The position numbers and the translations under genes are program-made. Shown here piece by piece: positions 36,257-44,340 of a stretch of DNA of 64,000 nucleotides. The stretch's first letter is position 1, and each line of letters begins with the position of its first letter. The notes under the pieces were generated by a model that was not told where the DNA came from, ran no database searches, and was given only the letters and a program-made list of their open reading frames with translations. Source of the stretch: Paenibacillus albiflavus (GTDB lineage Bacteria; Bacillota; Bacilli; Paenibacillales; NBRC-103111); NCBI RefSeq assembly GCF_004344915.1, contig NZ_SKFG01000002.1:1-64000 (forward strand), in the 5' to 3' direction.

Positions 36257-37330
36257 TTGAAACGGACAATTGTAATGACTGGCGGCGGATCCGCAGGGCA
36301 TGTGACAGTCAACCTTGCGTTAATTCCGCATTTTTCAAAAGATGGTTGGGATATTCACTATATCGGTTCCTATGAAGGAATCGAGCGGCAGCTCATATCT
36401 CGTCTTGATAAGGTTCACTATCATGCGATTTCCACAGGCAAGTTGAGAAGATATTTAGATTGGAACCATTTGAAGGATCCATTCAAAGTGATCAAAGGTT
36501 GTTACCAAGCGTATCGATTGATTAGAAAGATTAAGCCTGATGTTATTTTTTCCAAAGGTGGATTTGTCGCAGTTCCTGTTGTCGTTGCGGGCTGGTTAAA
36601 TAAAATCCCTGTGATTATGCACGAATCTGACTTAACGCCAGGACTTGCCAATCGGATTTCATTTCCGCTAGCGGAGAAGCTATGCGTGACTTTTCCAGAG
36701 ACGGTGGAGCAGCTTGCTAGCCCCAAGGCCGTGTATGTAGGCGCGATTGTTCGCGAGGAGATCATGCATGGCGATAGGGAACAAGGAATGCGCTTTAGCC
36801 AAATGCAAAGAGTGAAGCCGATTATTATGGTGATGGGCGGGAGTCTCGGAGCCAGCAGCATTAATCAAGCGGTTAGGACCCATTTACATACGTTATTGCA
36901 GCGATATCAAATCATTCACATTTGTGGAAAAGGAAATTTAGACCCTTCTCATGATGCAGCATGCTATAAACAGTATGAATATGTCAATGAAGAGCTAGCA
37001 GATCTGCTGGCGATAACCGATATTATGATTTCTCGCGCTGGCTCGAATTCCATATTCGAATTTGTATCACTTCATAAACCAATGCTCTTAATACCTTTGC
37101 CTAAAGAATCAAGCCGAGGGGATCAAATTCTGAATGCGGAGTCGTTCGCTAAGGCAGGATATTGTGAAGTGCTTGCCGATAATCAATTAAGCGGTGATTT
37201 ATTTGTCAAAACCATTGATAAGCTTTATGATAATCGGTTTACTTACATCCAGGAAATGAAGAAATATAATGCCGACAACAATTTGAATAAACTGATTTCG
37301 ATCATTAAGAATCACGCAAAAAGAAAATAA
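36257..37330 (+). CDS. MurG-like UDP-GlcNAc transferase
   Basis: 357 residues, full MurG length. MurG makes lipid II from lipid I. Seen: TGGGSAGHVTVNLAL, KGGFVAVPVVVAG, HESDLTPGLANR, and ISRAGSNSIFEF with LPKESSRGDQILNAE. TTG start with GGCAGG upstream. Several firmicutes carry a second murG; here it stands alone, far from the division-cell-wall cluster, so it may be a paralogue. Whether it is essential cannot be seen. Confidence 0.82.
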   Translation: MKRTIVMTGGGSAGHVTVNLALIPHFSKDGWDIHYIGSYEGIERQLISRLDKVHYHAISTGKLRRYLDWNHLKDPFKVIKGCYQAYRLIRKIKPDVIFSKGGFVAVPVVVAGWLNKIPVIMHESDLTPGLANRISFPLAEKLCVTFPETVEQLASPKAVYVGAIVREEIMHGDREQGMRFSQMQRVKPIIMVMGGSLGASSINQAVRTHLHTLLQRYQIIHICGKGNLDPSHDAACYKQYEYVNEELADLLAITDIMISRAGSNSIFEFVSLHKPMLLIPLPKESSRGDQILNAESFAKAGYCEVLADNQLSGDLFVKTIDKLYDNRFTYIQEMKKYNADNNLNKLISIIKNHAKRK

Positions 37331-37359
37331 ATAACACGATTTTTTGTTGGGGGATCTGA

Positions 37360-38493
37360 GTGCGTACAAGTTATGATGTAATCGTTGTAGGTTCAGGAGC
37401 GATGGGGATGAGTGCGGGGGCACAGCTTGCGGCTCAAGGTATGCGCACACTGTTGATTGATGCGTATGATCCCCCGCATACGAATGGAAGTCATCATGGA
37501 GACACAAGGCTTATCCGACATGCTTATAGCGAAGGATTAACCTATGTACCTTTGGCACTACGTGCACATGAATTGTGGCATGATCTGGAGGCAAGTACAG
37601 GCATCAAGCTTTTTAATAAGACGGGTGTACTGAGCATCGGGAATGCAGGAACTGATGCTATCCAGCGTAAGTTAGCGAGTGCTGAAGCGTTCTCGCTGCC
37701 CGTTGAGAAGCTAAGTAGCGAGGAAATGCAATACAGGTGGAAGGGGCTAAAGGTACCAGAATCTGCATGGGGTTGCTTAGAGACTGACGCCGGTGTACTG
37801 TACAGTGAAGCTTGTGTCCACGCCTATCGGCAGCAAGCTGCTGCATATGGCGCAGAGTTTCTCATGAATTGCAGAGTTATTGGCATCGATCCATCAGAAG
37901 CGGGAGTGAAGGTTACAACAGCTCATGAGACCTTCTATGCGCATAAATGCATCTTAACCACGGGAGCTTCCATCTATAAACACTGTTCATCTTTACAGCT
38001 TCCTGTAAGAGCGATTCGCAAAACGGTTGCTTGGTTCGACGCAGCAGAGCAGTTATTTGCTTCAGATCGATTTCCTGGCTTTGTTGTGCATGAGTCGGAT
38101 GGAAGTGAGTATTATGGATTCCCAAGCATCGATGGTCAGGGGATTAAGGTAGGTAGGCATGACACAGGCGTTACGATTGATCCGGATGAGCCTTTAGTAC
38201 CATTTGGTTCTTATGAGGAAGATGAGGCGGTAATTCACAATTTCATGCTTCGGTACATGCCTTCTGCAGCAGCCTTCTTGAAGCGAGGAAGTGTATGCAA
38301 ATATGAAGTTACACCTGATGAAGATTTTATTATTCAGCAGCATCCCGTGTTTCCCTCATTAATTCTTGCTGGTGGATTCTCAGGACATGGGTTTAAATTT
38401 GCCAGTGTTGTAGGCGAAATTATAAATCAGCTAGCGTCTTCTGGACGGACTGACCATGACATAGCGAAGTTCTCATTAGCGCGATTCCAATAG
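37360..38493 (+). CDS. N-methyl amino acid oxidase (SolA/MSOX-like)
   Basis: 377 residues. FAD-binding VVGSGAMGMSAG, then TNGSHHGDTRLIRHAY, the flavin-contact segment of monomeric sarcosine oxidases. A Cys in SVCKYEVTPDEDF matches the covalent-FAD Cys of MSOX. Oxidises a secondary amine (sarcosine, N-methyltryptophan or similar) to formaldehyde and H2O2. GTG start after GGGGGATC. Substrate not certain. Confidence 0.85.
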   Translation: MRTSYDVIVVGSGAMGMSAGAQLAAQGMRTLLIDAYDPPHTNGSHHGDTRLIRHAYSEGLTYVPLALRAHELWHDLEASTGIKLFNKTGVLSIGNAGTDAIQRKLASAEAFSLPVEKLSSEEMQYRWKGLKVPESAWGCLETDAGVLYSEACVHAYRQQAAAYGAEFLMNCRVIGIDPSEAGVKVTTAHETFYAHKCILTTGASIYKHCSSLQLPVRAIRKTVAWFDAAEQLFASDRFPGFVVHESDGSEYYGFPSIDGQGIKVGRHDTGVTIDPDEPLVPFGSYEEDEAVIHNFMLRYMPSAAAFLKRGSVCKYEVTPDEDFIIQQHPVFPSLILAGGFSGHGFKFASVVGEIINQLASSGRTDHDIAKFSLARFQ

Positions 38494-38515
38494 GAAATGG
38501 CTTATTAAAAAAAAA

Positions 38516-38544
38516 TTGACTAGAACATATGTTCTTGCTATACT
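38516..38544 (+). promoter_or_regulatory. Sigma-A promoter with LexA (SOS) box in the spacer
   Basis: TTGACT at 38516-38521, 17-base spacer, TATACT at 38539-38544. The spacer starts with the perfect 14-bp palindrome AGAACATATGTTCT (38522-38535), whose core GAACATATGTTC equals the Bacillus LexA consensus. LexA binding there would block RNA polymerase. Directly upstream of a DinB-family gene. Confidence 0.75.
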
Positions 38545-38583
38545 ATTATCAGATTAATCAAATTTTTGGTAGGTGGGATTGAT

Positions 38584-39057
38584 ATGGTAAATAAGCAGGA
38601 ATTGATTGGATCAATGAGCGAGCTAATCTCCTCAGTTGAAAGTCTCCGCCAGCTTGATGAGCAGAAGTGGGACAGTCCAATTGCTGAAGGGAAATGGGCA
38701 ATACGAGATATCATTAGCCATATCGCATTATGGGATGAGTATTTTTATAATCAAGCCATTCATCGTATAGTCACAGGCGAGTCAATCGATATACCGCATT
38801 TGGATTTTGAAATATTTAATCAGAATGCTATTACATATGCAGCTACCCAGACCCAAGATCAATTAATTGATCAAGTGATCACACATCGTAATGAGATTCT
38901 GGAAGCTTTGCAGCAAGTTCCCGCAGAAGCCTTTAATACCTCGTATCCAACTTTACAAGGTACTTTATTCTTGATAACGGAGTATGTAGAAGATTTTGTG
39001 GGGCATGATCACCATCATCTTCGACAGATTAATTCATTCTTGCAACAGAGTGAATAG
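38584..39057 (+). CDS. DinB-family protein, probably SOS-induced
   Basis: 157 residues from the ATG at 38584 after AGGTGGG; a TTG at 38566 lies too far upstream. The His triad is visible (HIALWDEYF near the N-terminus, GHDHHHLRQ at the end). It shares PIAEGKW with the protein at 3955-4419. DinB of Bacillus is damage-inducible, which matches the LexA box upstream. Biochemical role unknown, possibly thiol-transferase-like. Confidence 0.82.
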   Translation: MVNKQELIGSMSELISSVESLRQLDEQKWDSPIAEGKWAIRDIISHIALWDEYFYNQAIHRIVTGESIDIPHLDFEIFNQNAITYAATQTQDQLIDQVITHRNEILEALQQVPAEAFNTSYPTLQGTLFLITEYVEDFVGHDHHHLRQINSFLQQSE

Positions 39058-39069
39058 AATGAATGGAAA

Positions 39070-39106
39070 AAGACCGTCCACAGCTCGTGATGAGCCTGAC
39101 GGTCTT
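39070..39106. terminator. Bidirectional intrinsic terminator
   Basis: AAGACCGTC pairs with GACGGTCTT, with an inner AGCTC/GAGC stem; followed by ATTTGTTT on the plus strand and AAAA-rich on the other. Serves the DinB gene and the leftward SLH gene. Confidence 0.75.
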
Positions 39107-39121
39107 ATTTGTTTGCCTTTG

Positions 39122-40372
39122 TTATTTGGTATATTTAAAAGAGAAATCCTCTAACCAAGTGGCTTGTTTTTTGATATTATCAGACGCCGCGCGATTGATA
39201 TAGAGCCCTAAATTGGATCCTGTAATGTTGTAGTTAGTATTTTTATAAATTTCTTTATTGTTGATATACAAATACAATGCTTTCCCTATAATGACAACCC
39301 TTATTTTGTTGTCTGCTTTAAGCTTGTAGTCAATGCTTTTGAAATCAATACTTTTGATTAAGCTTGTGGATGATTTGGTGGCTTTGGTCATATGGCGCAA
39401 TTCAACTGAATCTTGTGTGACAAAAACGACATCTGCTCCGTTATTATCCCCATTGAAGTACAATCCGCCATACCCATTGGTGCCATCTGGCTTGACGTTA
39501 ATCTCGAAATCATATAGCTTGGCGTTCAGAAATTTATCCCATTTCAAAGGCAATAGATAGTGGTTAAGATCTTTGTCGTTCGAGCTTGCTGTCATCGAGC
39601 CGTCATCACGCTTCCAAGTACCAGTCGCATTATTCAAATCCCAGTTCGTAAGCTTACTATCCTTAAAATTATCAGTTATCGTATATGTCTTAGGTTCAGG
39701 TGGCGTCGTTGTATCTGGTGGGAAGACGATTTTGACTTCATCATCGAACTTCGTGCGATAGATTAAGGAGGCAGCCTCTGCACGGGTGAGCGTAGCTTGT
39801 GGGCGGAAGGTTTGATCGTTATACCCACTTATTAAATTGTTTTTGACTGCAGTGGCGATGAATGGACGCAGGTTTGGAGAAATATCATCCCGATCCTTAA
39901 AATTGTTTAACAAGCTGAGATCGGCAGTTTTGGTTGTATCGTATTTAAGCAAGCGAACAAGGGCAACTGCGATATCTTCTCGTACTGCATTGTCATTCGG
40001 CTTATACGTGTAAATATTTCCGTTTTGGTAACCGGTTAGATAAGGCTTCGCAAGCTCAACATAAGGGAATGCCCAGTGGTTGCGATTAACATCCTCGAAC
40101 GTTTGCTTCAGATTATCTGGATTCGTTAGCTTTACCCCCGCTGCTGCAATCATAATTTTGGCAAATTCAGCACGTGTCACAGGATCATTCGGTCTAAAAG
40201 AGCCATCACTATACCCCGATATAATACCTCTTTGTGCCATGTCATTAATCGCATCATAAGCCCAATGATTCTCATTCACATCCCAGAATGTGAGTGTGCG
40301 GGCCATAGCGGCAGGCATCATACTTACAAATAAAAGTAAAGCAAGCAAAATCATACTAAATTTCTTCTTCAT
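39122..40372 (-). CDS. Secreted SLH-domain protein with a lectin-like C-terminus
   Basis: 416 residues. Signal peptide MKKKFSMILLALLLFVSMMP with AMA-R cleavage near 24-25. Three S-layer homology repeats at about 29-72, 92-140 and 158-205 (each with FxDV...HWA or GYxDxxFRP motifs) predict binding to cell-wall polysaccharide. A Pro/Thr linker near 218-228 leads to a C-terminal beta-sandwich with NGYGGLYFNGDNNG, similar to LamG/DUF1080-like domains. AGGAGG before the ATG. Ligand unknown. Confidence 0.85.
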   Translation of the reverse strand: MKKKFSMILLALLLFVSMMPAAMARTLTFWDVNENHWAYDAINDMAQRGIISGYSDGSFRPNDPVTRAEFAKIMIAAAGVKLTNPDNLKQTFEDVNRNHWAFPYVELAKPYLTGYQNGNIYTYKPNDNAVREDIAVALVRLLKYDTTKTADLSLLNNFKDRDDISPNLRPFIATAVKNNLISGYNDQTFRPQATLTRAEAASLIYRTKFDDEVKIVFPPDTTTPPEPKTYTITDNFKDSKLTNWDLNNATGTWKRDDGSMTASSNDKDLNHYLLPLKWDKFLNAKLYDFEINVKPDGTNGYGGLYFNGDNNGADVVFVTQDSVELRHMTKATKSSTSLIKSIDFKSIDYKLKADNKIRVVIIGKALYLYINNKEIYKNTNYNITGSNLGLYINRAASDNIKKQATWLEDFSFKYTK

Positions 40373-40698
40373 ATGAACCTCCTTGTGGTAATTGAATCAA
40401 AAATACTTACGATTCCTTTGACGTAAAATAATCCAATAAGTTTCTTCATTTACATAAAATGGTTCATAAGTCATAAGAGATAGGATGTTTGCCTGATATC
40501 CTGCCATGAGTTTACAAAAAATCCGTTAGGATCTATTTATAAAGGTAAAAATGTCGTATCTGTATGTTTGGTGGTGATATGAGACGAAATGTACGCTTGC
40601 AGGGGGGACAAGCTGTTGTGTAGAATATAGGGGGTATTGTTTATTGAAGTAATTCAAATAAAATATACGAACATTAATCGTTCTAGGGAGAGATTGTA
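40373..40698. other. Intergenic region between SLH and CofE-like genes
   Basis: 326 bases of non-coding sequence between divergent genes, holding both promoters. A hairpin-like AGGATG...ATCCT is present near 40490-40503, and TTGAAGTAATTCAAATA near 40640 is a possible part of the rightward promoter. No clear operator or riboswitch was recognised. Confidence 0.4.
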
Positions 40699-41892
40699 TT
40701 GGAAAGAGTAGTTGGAACAGTTGTTAGAGGTCTTCGTTGTCCAATCATCAATCAAGGGGACCATATTGAAGAGATCGTTGTCGATAGTGTGCTAAAAGCT
40801 TCAGCTATAGAAGGGATTCAAATTCAAGACAAAGATATTGTGACCGTAACAGAGTCAATCGTTGCTCGTGCTCAAGGGAACTATGCGACGATCGATCATA
40901 TTGCGCAAGATGTTCGTTCCAAATTCGGAGAGGATACAATTGGCGTTATTTTTCCAATTTTAAGTCGGAATCGTTTTGCGATCTGTCTGCGTGGGATTGC
41001 CAAGGGTGCCAAGAAGAAAATTGTTTTAATGCTCAGCTATCCATCTGATGAAGTTGGGAATCACTTAGTGAATGTAGATGAGCTTGATGACAAGGGAGTT
41101 AACCCTTGGACAGATGTGCTATCGGAGCAGCAATTCCGGGATTGCTTTGGATATAAGAAGCATACTTTCACAGGTGTTGATTATATCGATTACTATAAAT
41201 CGTTAATTGAAGAATACGGTGTTGAATGCGAGGTTATTTTCTCTAATAATCCGAAGACAATTCTAGAATACACACCAAATGTGCTTACATGTGATATTCA
41301 TACCAGATTCAGAACGAAGAAAATTTTAAAAGCAAACGGTGGAAATAAAATCTACAGTCTGGACAATATTTTATCAGAGTCCGTTGATGGCAGTGGTTTT
41401 AATGAAGCATATGGTCTACTAGGATCAAATAAATCAACAGAAACCAGCGTAAAGCTCTTTCCACGCAATTGCCAGCCAATCGTGGATAATATTCAACAGA
41501 TGCTTAAGGATAAGACGGGTAAAAATGTTGAGGTTATGATCTACGGAGACGGAGCATTCAAAGATCCTGTCGGCAAAATATGGGAGCTAGCAGATCCAGT
41601 TGTATCGCCAGCATTTACATCAGGTCTTGTAGGGACTCCAAATGAAGTGAAGCTAAAATATCTTGCGGATAATAACTTCGCGGATTTAAGAGGCGAGGAG
41701 CTTCAACAGGCGATTGCTCAATATATTAACAACAAGGAATCCGATCTTGTAGGCGCAATGGAAGCCCAAGGTACTACACCTCGTAAACTTACTGACCTAA
41801 TCGGTTCTCTTTCCGATTTAACTTCAGGCAGCGGCGACAAGGGTACTCCGATTGTTTTCATTCAAGGTTATTTTGATAACTATACAAAATAA
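40699..41892 (+). CDS. CofE-like (F420-0:gamma-glutamyl ligase domain) protein
   Basis: 397 residues, TTG start with GGGAGAG upstream. LRCPIINQGDHIEEIVVDSV, DKDIVTVTESIVARAQGN and VMIYGDGAFKDPVGKIWELA match the PF01996 F420 ligase fold, which binds GTP and F420-0 in archaea and actinobacteria. The length exceeds true CofE (about 250), with a C-terminal extension. No other F420 genes are in the window, so the role here is unknown, perhaps amide ligation of another substrate. Confidence 0.7.
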   Translation: MERVVGTVVRGLRCPIINQGDHIEEIVVDSVLKASAIEGIQIQDKDIVTVTESIVARAQGNYATIDHIAQDVRSKFGEDTIGVIFPILSRNRFAICLRGIAKGAKKKIVLMLSYPSDEVGNHLVNVDELDDKGVNPWTDVLSEQQFRDCFGYKKHTFTGVDYIDYYKSLIEEYGVECEVIFSNNPKTILEYTPNVLTCDIHTRFRTKKILKANGGNKIYSLDNILSESVDGSGFNEAYGLLGSNKSTETSVKLFPRNCQPIVDNIQQMLKDKTGKNVEVMIYGDGAFKDPVGKIWELADPVVSPAFTSGLVGTPNEVKLKYLADNNFADLRGEELQQAIAQYINNKESDLVGAMEAQGTTPRKLTDLIGSLSDLTSGSGDKGTPIVFIQGYFDNYTK

Positions 41893-41921
41893 ATCAAACC
41901 ATGCTTCGTATTGAACAGTAG

Positions 41922-41968
41922 AGGCTGCCCTGTAAAGTCACTAAAACGGACTAAGGGGCAGCCTTTTG
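41922..41968 (+). terminator. Intrinsic terminator
   Basis: AGGCTGCCC pairs with GGGCAGCCT, with an inner AGTC/GACT stem, followed by TTTTGC. Confidence 0.75.
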
Positions 41969-42038
41969 CTGTCTAAAAATGACTTATATAACTCCTTACT
42001 ATCGAATAAATGATGGCAGGGAATTTTGTTATTGCTTA

Positions 42039-42368
42039 CTATTTTTGTATCAAAGATTTTTGATAAAGATTATCATCTATAAATATTAATCGCATTTTTA
42101 AAGGATAATATATGGATTTTAATGAATCTATTTTATAATAGAACACATACTCTTGGCGTAAATGATTATTAATTGTGGTTTCATATGTTAAATAACCAAT
42201 TTTACCTAGAATTTTTTCAGTTTCAGTTAACGTCATATTTGACTCAAGTTTATTATATTGCTCCAAAGTTATACGAGGGTATTTAGAGTCCCCGAGAATT
42301 ACAATAGAGGTAATTAAAACTGTTCCAACTAATAATATGATAACTATAAAAACAAAACTTTTCATCAA
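42039..42368 (-). CDS. Membrane-anchored BamE/BLIP-like small protein
   Basis: 109 residues. One membrane segment at about residues 4-25, then ITLEQYNKLESNMTLTETE and EKILGKIGYLTYET, the start of the BamE/DUF3862-like fold, with the beta part after it. Anchored outside the membrane; function unknown. The gene is AT-rich like other accessory pieces nearby. AGGAG lies before the ATG. Confidence 0.6.
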   Translation of the reverse strand: MMKSFVFIVIILLVGTVLITSIVILGDSKYPRITLEQYNKLESNMTLTETEKILGKIGYLTYETTINNHLRQEYVFYYKIDSLKSIYYPLKMRLIFIDDNLYQKSLIQK

Positions 42369-42688
42369 AAATGCTCCTTAGTATTGGGATATGTTGTAAT
42401 AATATACGTAGAATTATTCGAAGAGTTGCGATAATCTTTATAGAGTTTTGTGATCATATAATATCTTTTTTGCGTTCGTTCTATGTCCGCTTTATGACCG
42501 GCAATGAAGAGCAAGGGAATCGAGAAGAGCGGCGCCATGGTAGTAGATAGACAAGCAGCCTGAGAAGTGTCAAGGCTGTTTCTAGGGAGAGTGGCTAGGA
42601 AAATTTCAATTTTGTTCTAAGCTAGAAGGTATGTACGTGAGGGAAAACACTTCCAGATGTCGAAGTATGGCATAGAGAGGGTGGTCAA
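42369..42688. other. Intergenic region with one hairpin
   Basis: 320 non-coding bases. CAGCCT/AGGCTG (42556-42578) form a stem, and the sequence before the next gene holds an AGAGAGGGTGG ribosome site. I see no other gene or motif. Confidence 0.4.
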
Positions 42689-42889
42689 ATGTCAGAGGAA
42701 AAACGCACTATTGTTATGACCTTTGTTTTTATTAATGGAATGAAAAAACAAGTGCAGTTCCATAACACTACCAAACTATCCGTAATGGAAGAGTATATAC
42801 GACGGAGCGGTAGTCAAGAGTATGCACATATCGATCTTGGAATAGTATATTTAGATAAAGTTCTATATGTTGATTTTGAAGAGTATTAA
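42689..42889 (+). CDS. Small hypothetical protein
   Basis: 66 residues, ATG with AGAGAGGGTGG upstream. Soluble, with TFVFINGMKKQVQFHNTTK as a likely beta hairpin. No family recognised. Start of the variable region leading to the phage scar. Confidence 0.5.
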   Translation: MSEEKRTIVMTFVFINGMKKQVQFHNTTKLSVMEEYIRRSGSQEYAHIDLGIVYLDKVLYVDFEEY

Positions 42890-43014
42890 GCACCCAAGTG
42901 GTGCTTTTTCTTTTTGCATAAACCTAAACGACTGAATAACCCTGTACTTTCATCCAATCAAAACACTATCTTGGACATATTATAACTTAAATTGGAGAAT
43001 AGGAGGGATTTCAT

Positions 43015-43155
43015 ATGAGTGGATTTCGTGAAGAAAGACGTGAAGAAAGACGTGAAGAAAGACATGAAAGACATCATGGTATGTTTACATCTACAGGCGC
43101 AATTTTGGTTCTTTTTATCCTTTTAGTTATTATTACTAGATCATTTTTGTACTAA
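43015..43155 (+). CDS. YjcZ-like sporulation micropeptide
   Basis: 46 residues, shorter than 60 so easy to miss. After a charged start of three (R)EER repeats and HERHH, the tail is one hydrophobic segment (TGAILVLFILLVIIT) like the YjcZ family of small sporulation proteins. AGGAGGG lies before the ATG. The REER repeat is unusual; most YjcZ proteins have a glycine/tyrosine-rich head. Confidence 0.6.
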   Translation: MSGFREERREERREERHERHHGMFTSTGAILVLFILLVIITRSFLY

Positions 43156-43276
43156 GAGTGAATTAATGAGAAGGTAAGATGTAATACGACTACATTTATA
43201 ACCTTCAACGGCATTCTCCCTAATGGATCATCGAATGAAAGTTTTAGCGTGCAAAGAAACATCTAATCATCCTTAT

Positions 43277-43304
43277 AAGTCACTCTTAACCGAGTGGCTT
43301 TTAT
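43277..43304 (+). terminator. Terminator hairpin, copy 1 of a repeated type
   Basis: AAGTCACTC pairs with GAGTGGCTT around TTAACC, followed by TTTATATTT. Nearly the same stem recurs at 43490 and, inverted, at 44822. Confidence 0.65.
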
Positions 43305-43320
43305 ATTTCCTAGCGGTGGC

Positions 43321-43412
43321 TCTGGTGGTCAAATAACCCCCTCTAGACGTAATGAATTATTTTGCTAGGGGTGGTCATTTAGCCCCCACTACTGGTGGTC
43401 ATTTGACCCCCC
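43321..43412 (+). repeat. Three direct repeats resembling IS21-family ends
   Basis: CTGGTGGTCAAATAACCCCC, GGGGTGGTCATTTAGCCCCC (with CTA before it) and CTGGTGGTCATTTGACCCCC in the same strand with spacers of 20-30 bases. Repeated GGTGGTCA...CCCC blocks are typical of multi-repeat IS21-family ends; an inverted relative is at 44775. No transposase is seen between them. Confidence 0.5.
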
Positions 43413-43489
43413 AAGAAAGAAAAAAGAAATATATATATACTATCTATGTTGAACATTCTGTTCTACATGATGATATAAAAATAGATTCA

Positions 43490-43518
43490 AAGTCACTCTT
43501 AAACTGAGTGGCTTATTT
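43490..43518 (+). terminator. Terminator hairpin, copy 2
   Basis: AAGTCACTC pairs with GAGTGGCTT (loop TTAAACT), followed by ATTTTATTTT. Lies just upstream of the Acb2/Tad1-like gene and so isolates it from upstream transcription. Confidence 0.65.
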
Positions 43519-43541
43519 TATTTTAGAAAGGATTGATGAAC

Positions 43542-43748
43542 ATGAAACAAGCAATCGAAAATAACTTCAGTTATCATCCACCAAAGAACGATCAAGCAGA
43601 TAGATATGAGCAAATTAGGAATGCTACTAAGCAATTGGCATACTTACTGGATAGTCAATGTCCAGATAGCAGAGAGAAGTCATTAGCTATGACTAACTTA
43701 GAACAAGCAGTGTTTTGGGCTAACGCTTCTATCGCTAGAAATGAATAG
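43542..43748 (+). CDS. Acb2/Tad1-type nucleotide-sponge protein
   Basis: 68 residues from the ATG at 43542, nine bases after AAAGGA; the ATG at 43536 and TTG at 43533 sit too close to it. FSYHPPKNDQADRYEQIRNA and the hallmark SREKSLAMTNLEQAVFWANA match phage Acb2/Tad1-domain proteins, which bind cyclic oligonucleotides (CBASS signals) or gcADPR (Thoeris) and so disarm host immunity. The frame is intact and full-length for the short form. It lies within a decayed phage region. Binding not shown here. Confidence 0.72.
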   Translation: MKQAIENNFSYHPPKNDQADRYEQIRNATKQLAYLLDSQCPDSREKSLAMTNLEQAVFWANASIARNE

Positions 43749-44250
43749 AGGTGAAGCTTCCCGATAAGTAAGGTCATTCGGAGCCATTGTTGAAGTCAGT
43801 CCACTCTACATTCATACAAGCTTCTCACAGACTTATAGAATGTTTGTTCTGTTAAAATGATAGATTGGTCGTCAAAGATAGTTTAAACACTAATTTGGGG
43901 CATCTACGCAGCTCAACGGGTCCTTCTGAGCAAAAGTTTTAGTGCGGGTGCTTGCGAGCCCGAAATAGCTCTAGATTTTTTTGAAAAAAATTACTTCCGC
44001 TTCCGTTTGCTAGGATGGCAAATATAGTTGTTTTTATTTTTTACTTCGAATTAAGTCTATAAATTTCGTTGAGCAAATTTGAATAATCAAAGAGGAAGTA
44101 GGATAACATCCCTGCAGCCATCCCCAACTTTTCTGAAATTTAAAGTATATGACTTTTTCTTCTTCACTGACATTACCTCGAATCTAAAATCCTTTGAATA
44201 CCAATACTTCAGCATTTTCGTCATATTAGTTAGTAGGTATACATTATAGT
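43749..44250. other. Non-coding stretch of phage-scar region
   Basis: About 500 bases without a good gene. It holds a LexA-like box (43837), and a GC-richer island near 43908-43968 (CTCAACGGGTCCTTCTGAGC, GTGCGGGTGCTTGCGAGCCC) of the kind seen at phage packaging or cos-like sites; that reading is tentative. After that it is AT-rich up to the antirepressor fragment. Confidence 0.4.
43837..43858 (+). promoter_or_regulatory. LexA-like box with possible -10
   Basis: AGAATGTTTGTTCT (43837-43850) differs from the LexA form GAAC-N4-GTTC at one base, as does the recA box of Bacillus. TAAAAT follows at 43853-43858. No gene is clearly served by it. Confidence 0.35.
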
Positions 44251-44340
44251 GATGAGGTGGCTAAGTTCAACTTAGGCGGCTTAAATGGTGAAACAAACAT
44301 CGTTAATGAACATGGCTTGCAAAATACCAAAAATTTTGTT
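44251..44340 (+). pseudogene. Bro-N antirepressor fragment
   Basis: In frame: DEVAKFNLGGLNGETNIVNE then HGLQNTKNF, matching the LxGETxIVNExGLY core of Bro-N phage antirepressors. The N-terminal part and the rest of the domain are missing. Confidence 0.55.

Noticed and set aside
43022-43081. CRISPR-like short repeats
   Set aside because: The repeated GTGAAGAAAGAC units are codons of the REER repeat in a micropeptide; no spacers.
43321-43412. CRISPR array
   Set aside because: Only three imperfect repeats with overlapping GGTGGTCA blocks and irregular spacers; fits IS21 ends better.
43441-43475. LexA box GAACATTCTGTTC
   Set aside because: The half-sites are five bases apart instead of four.
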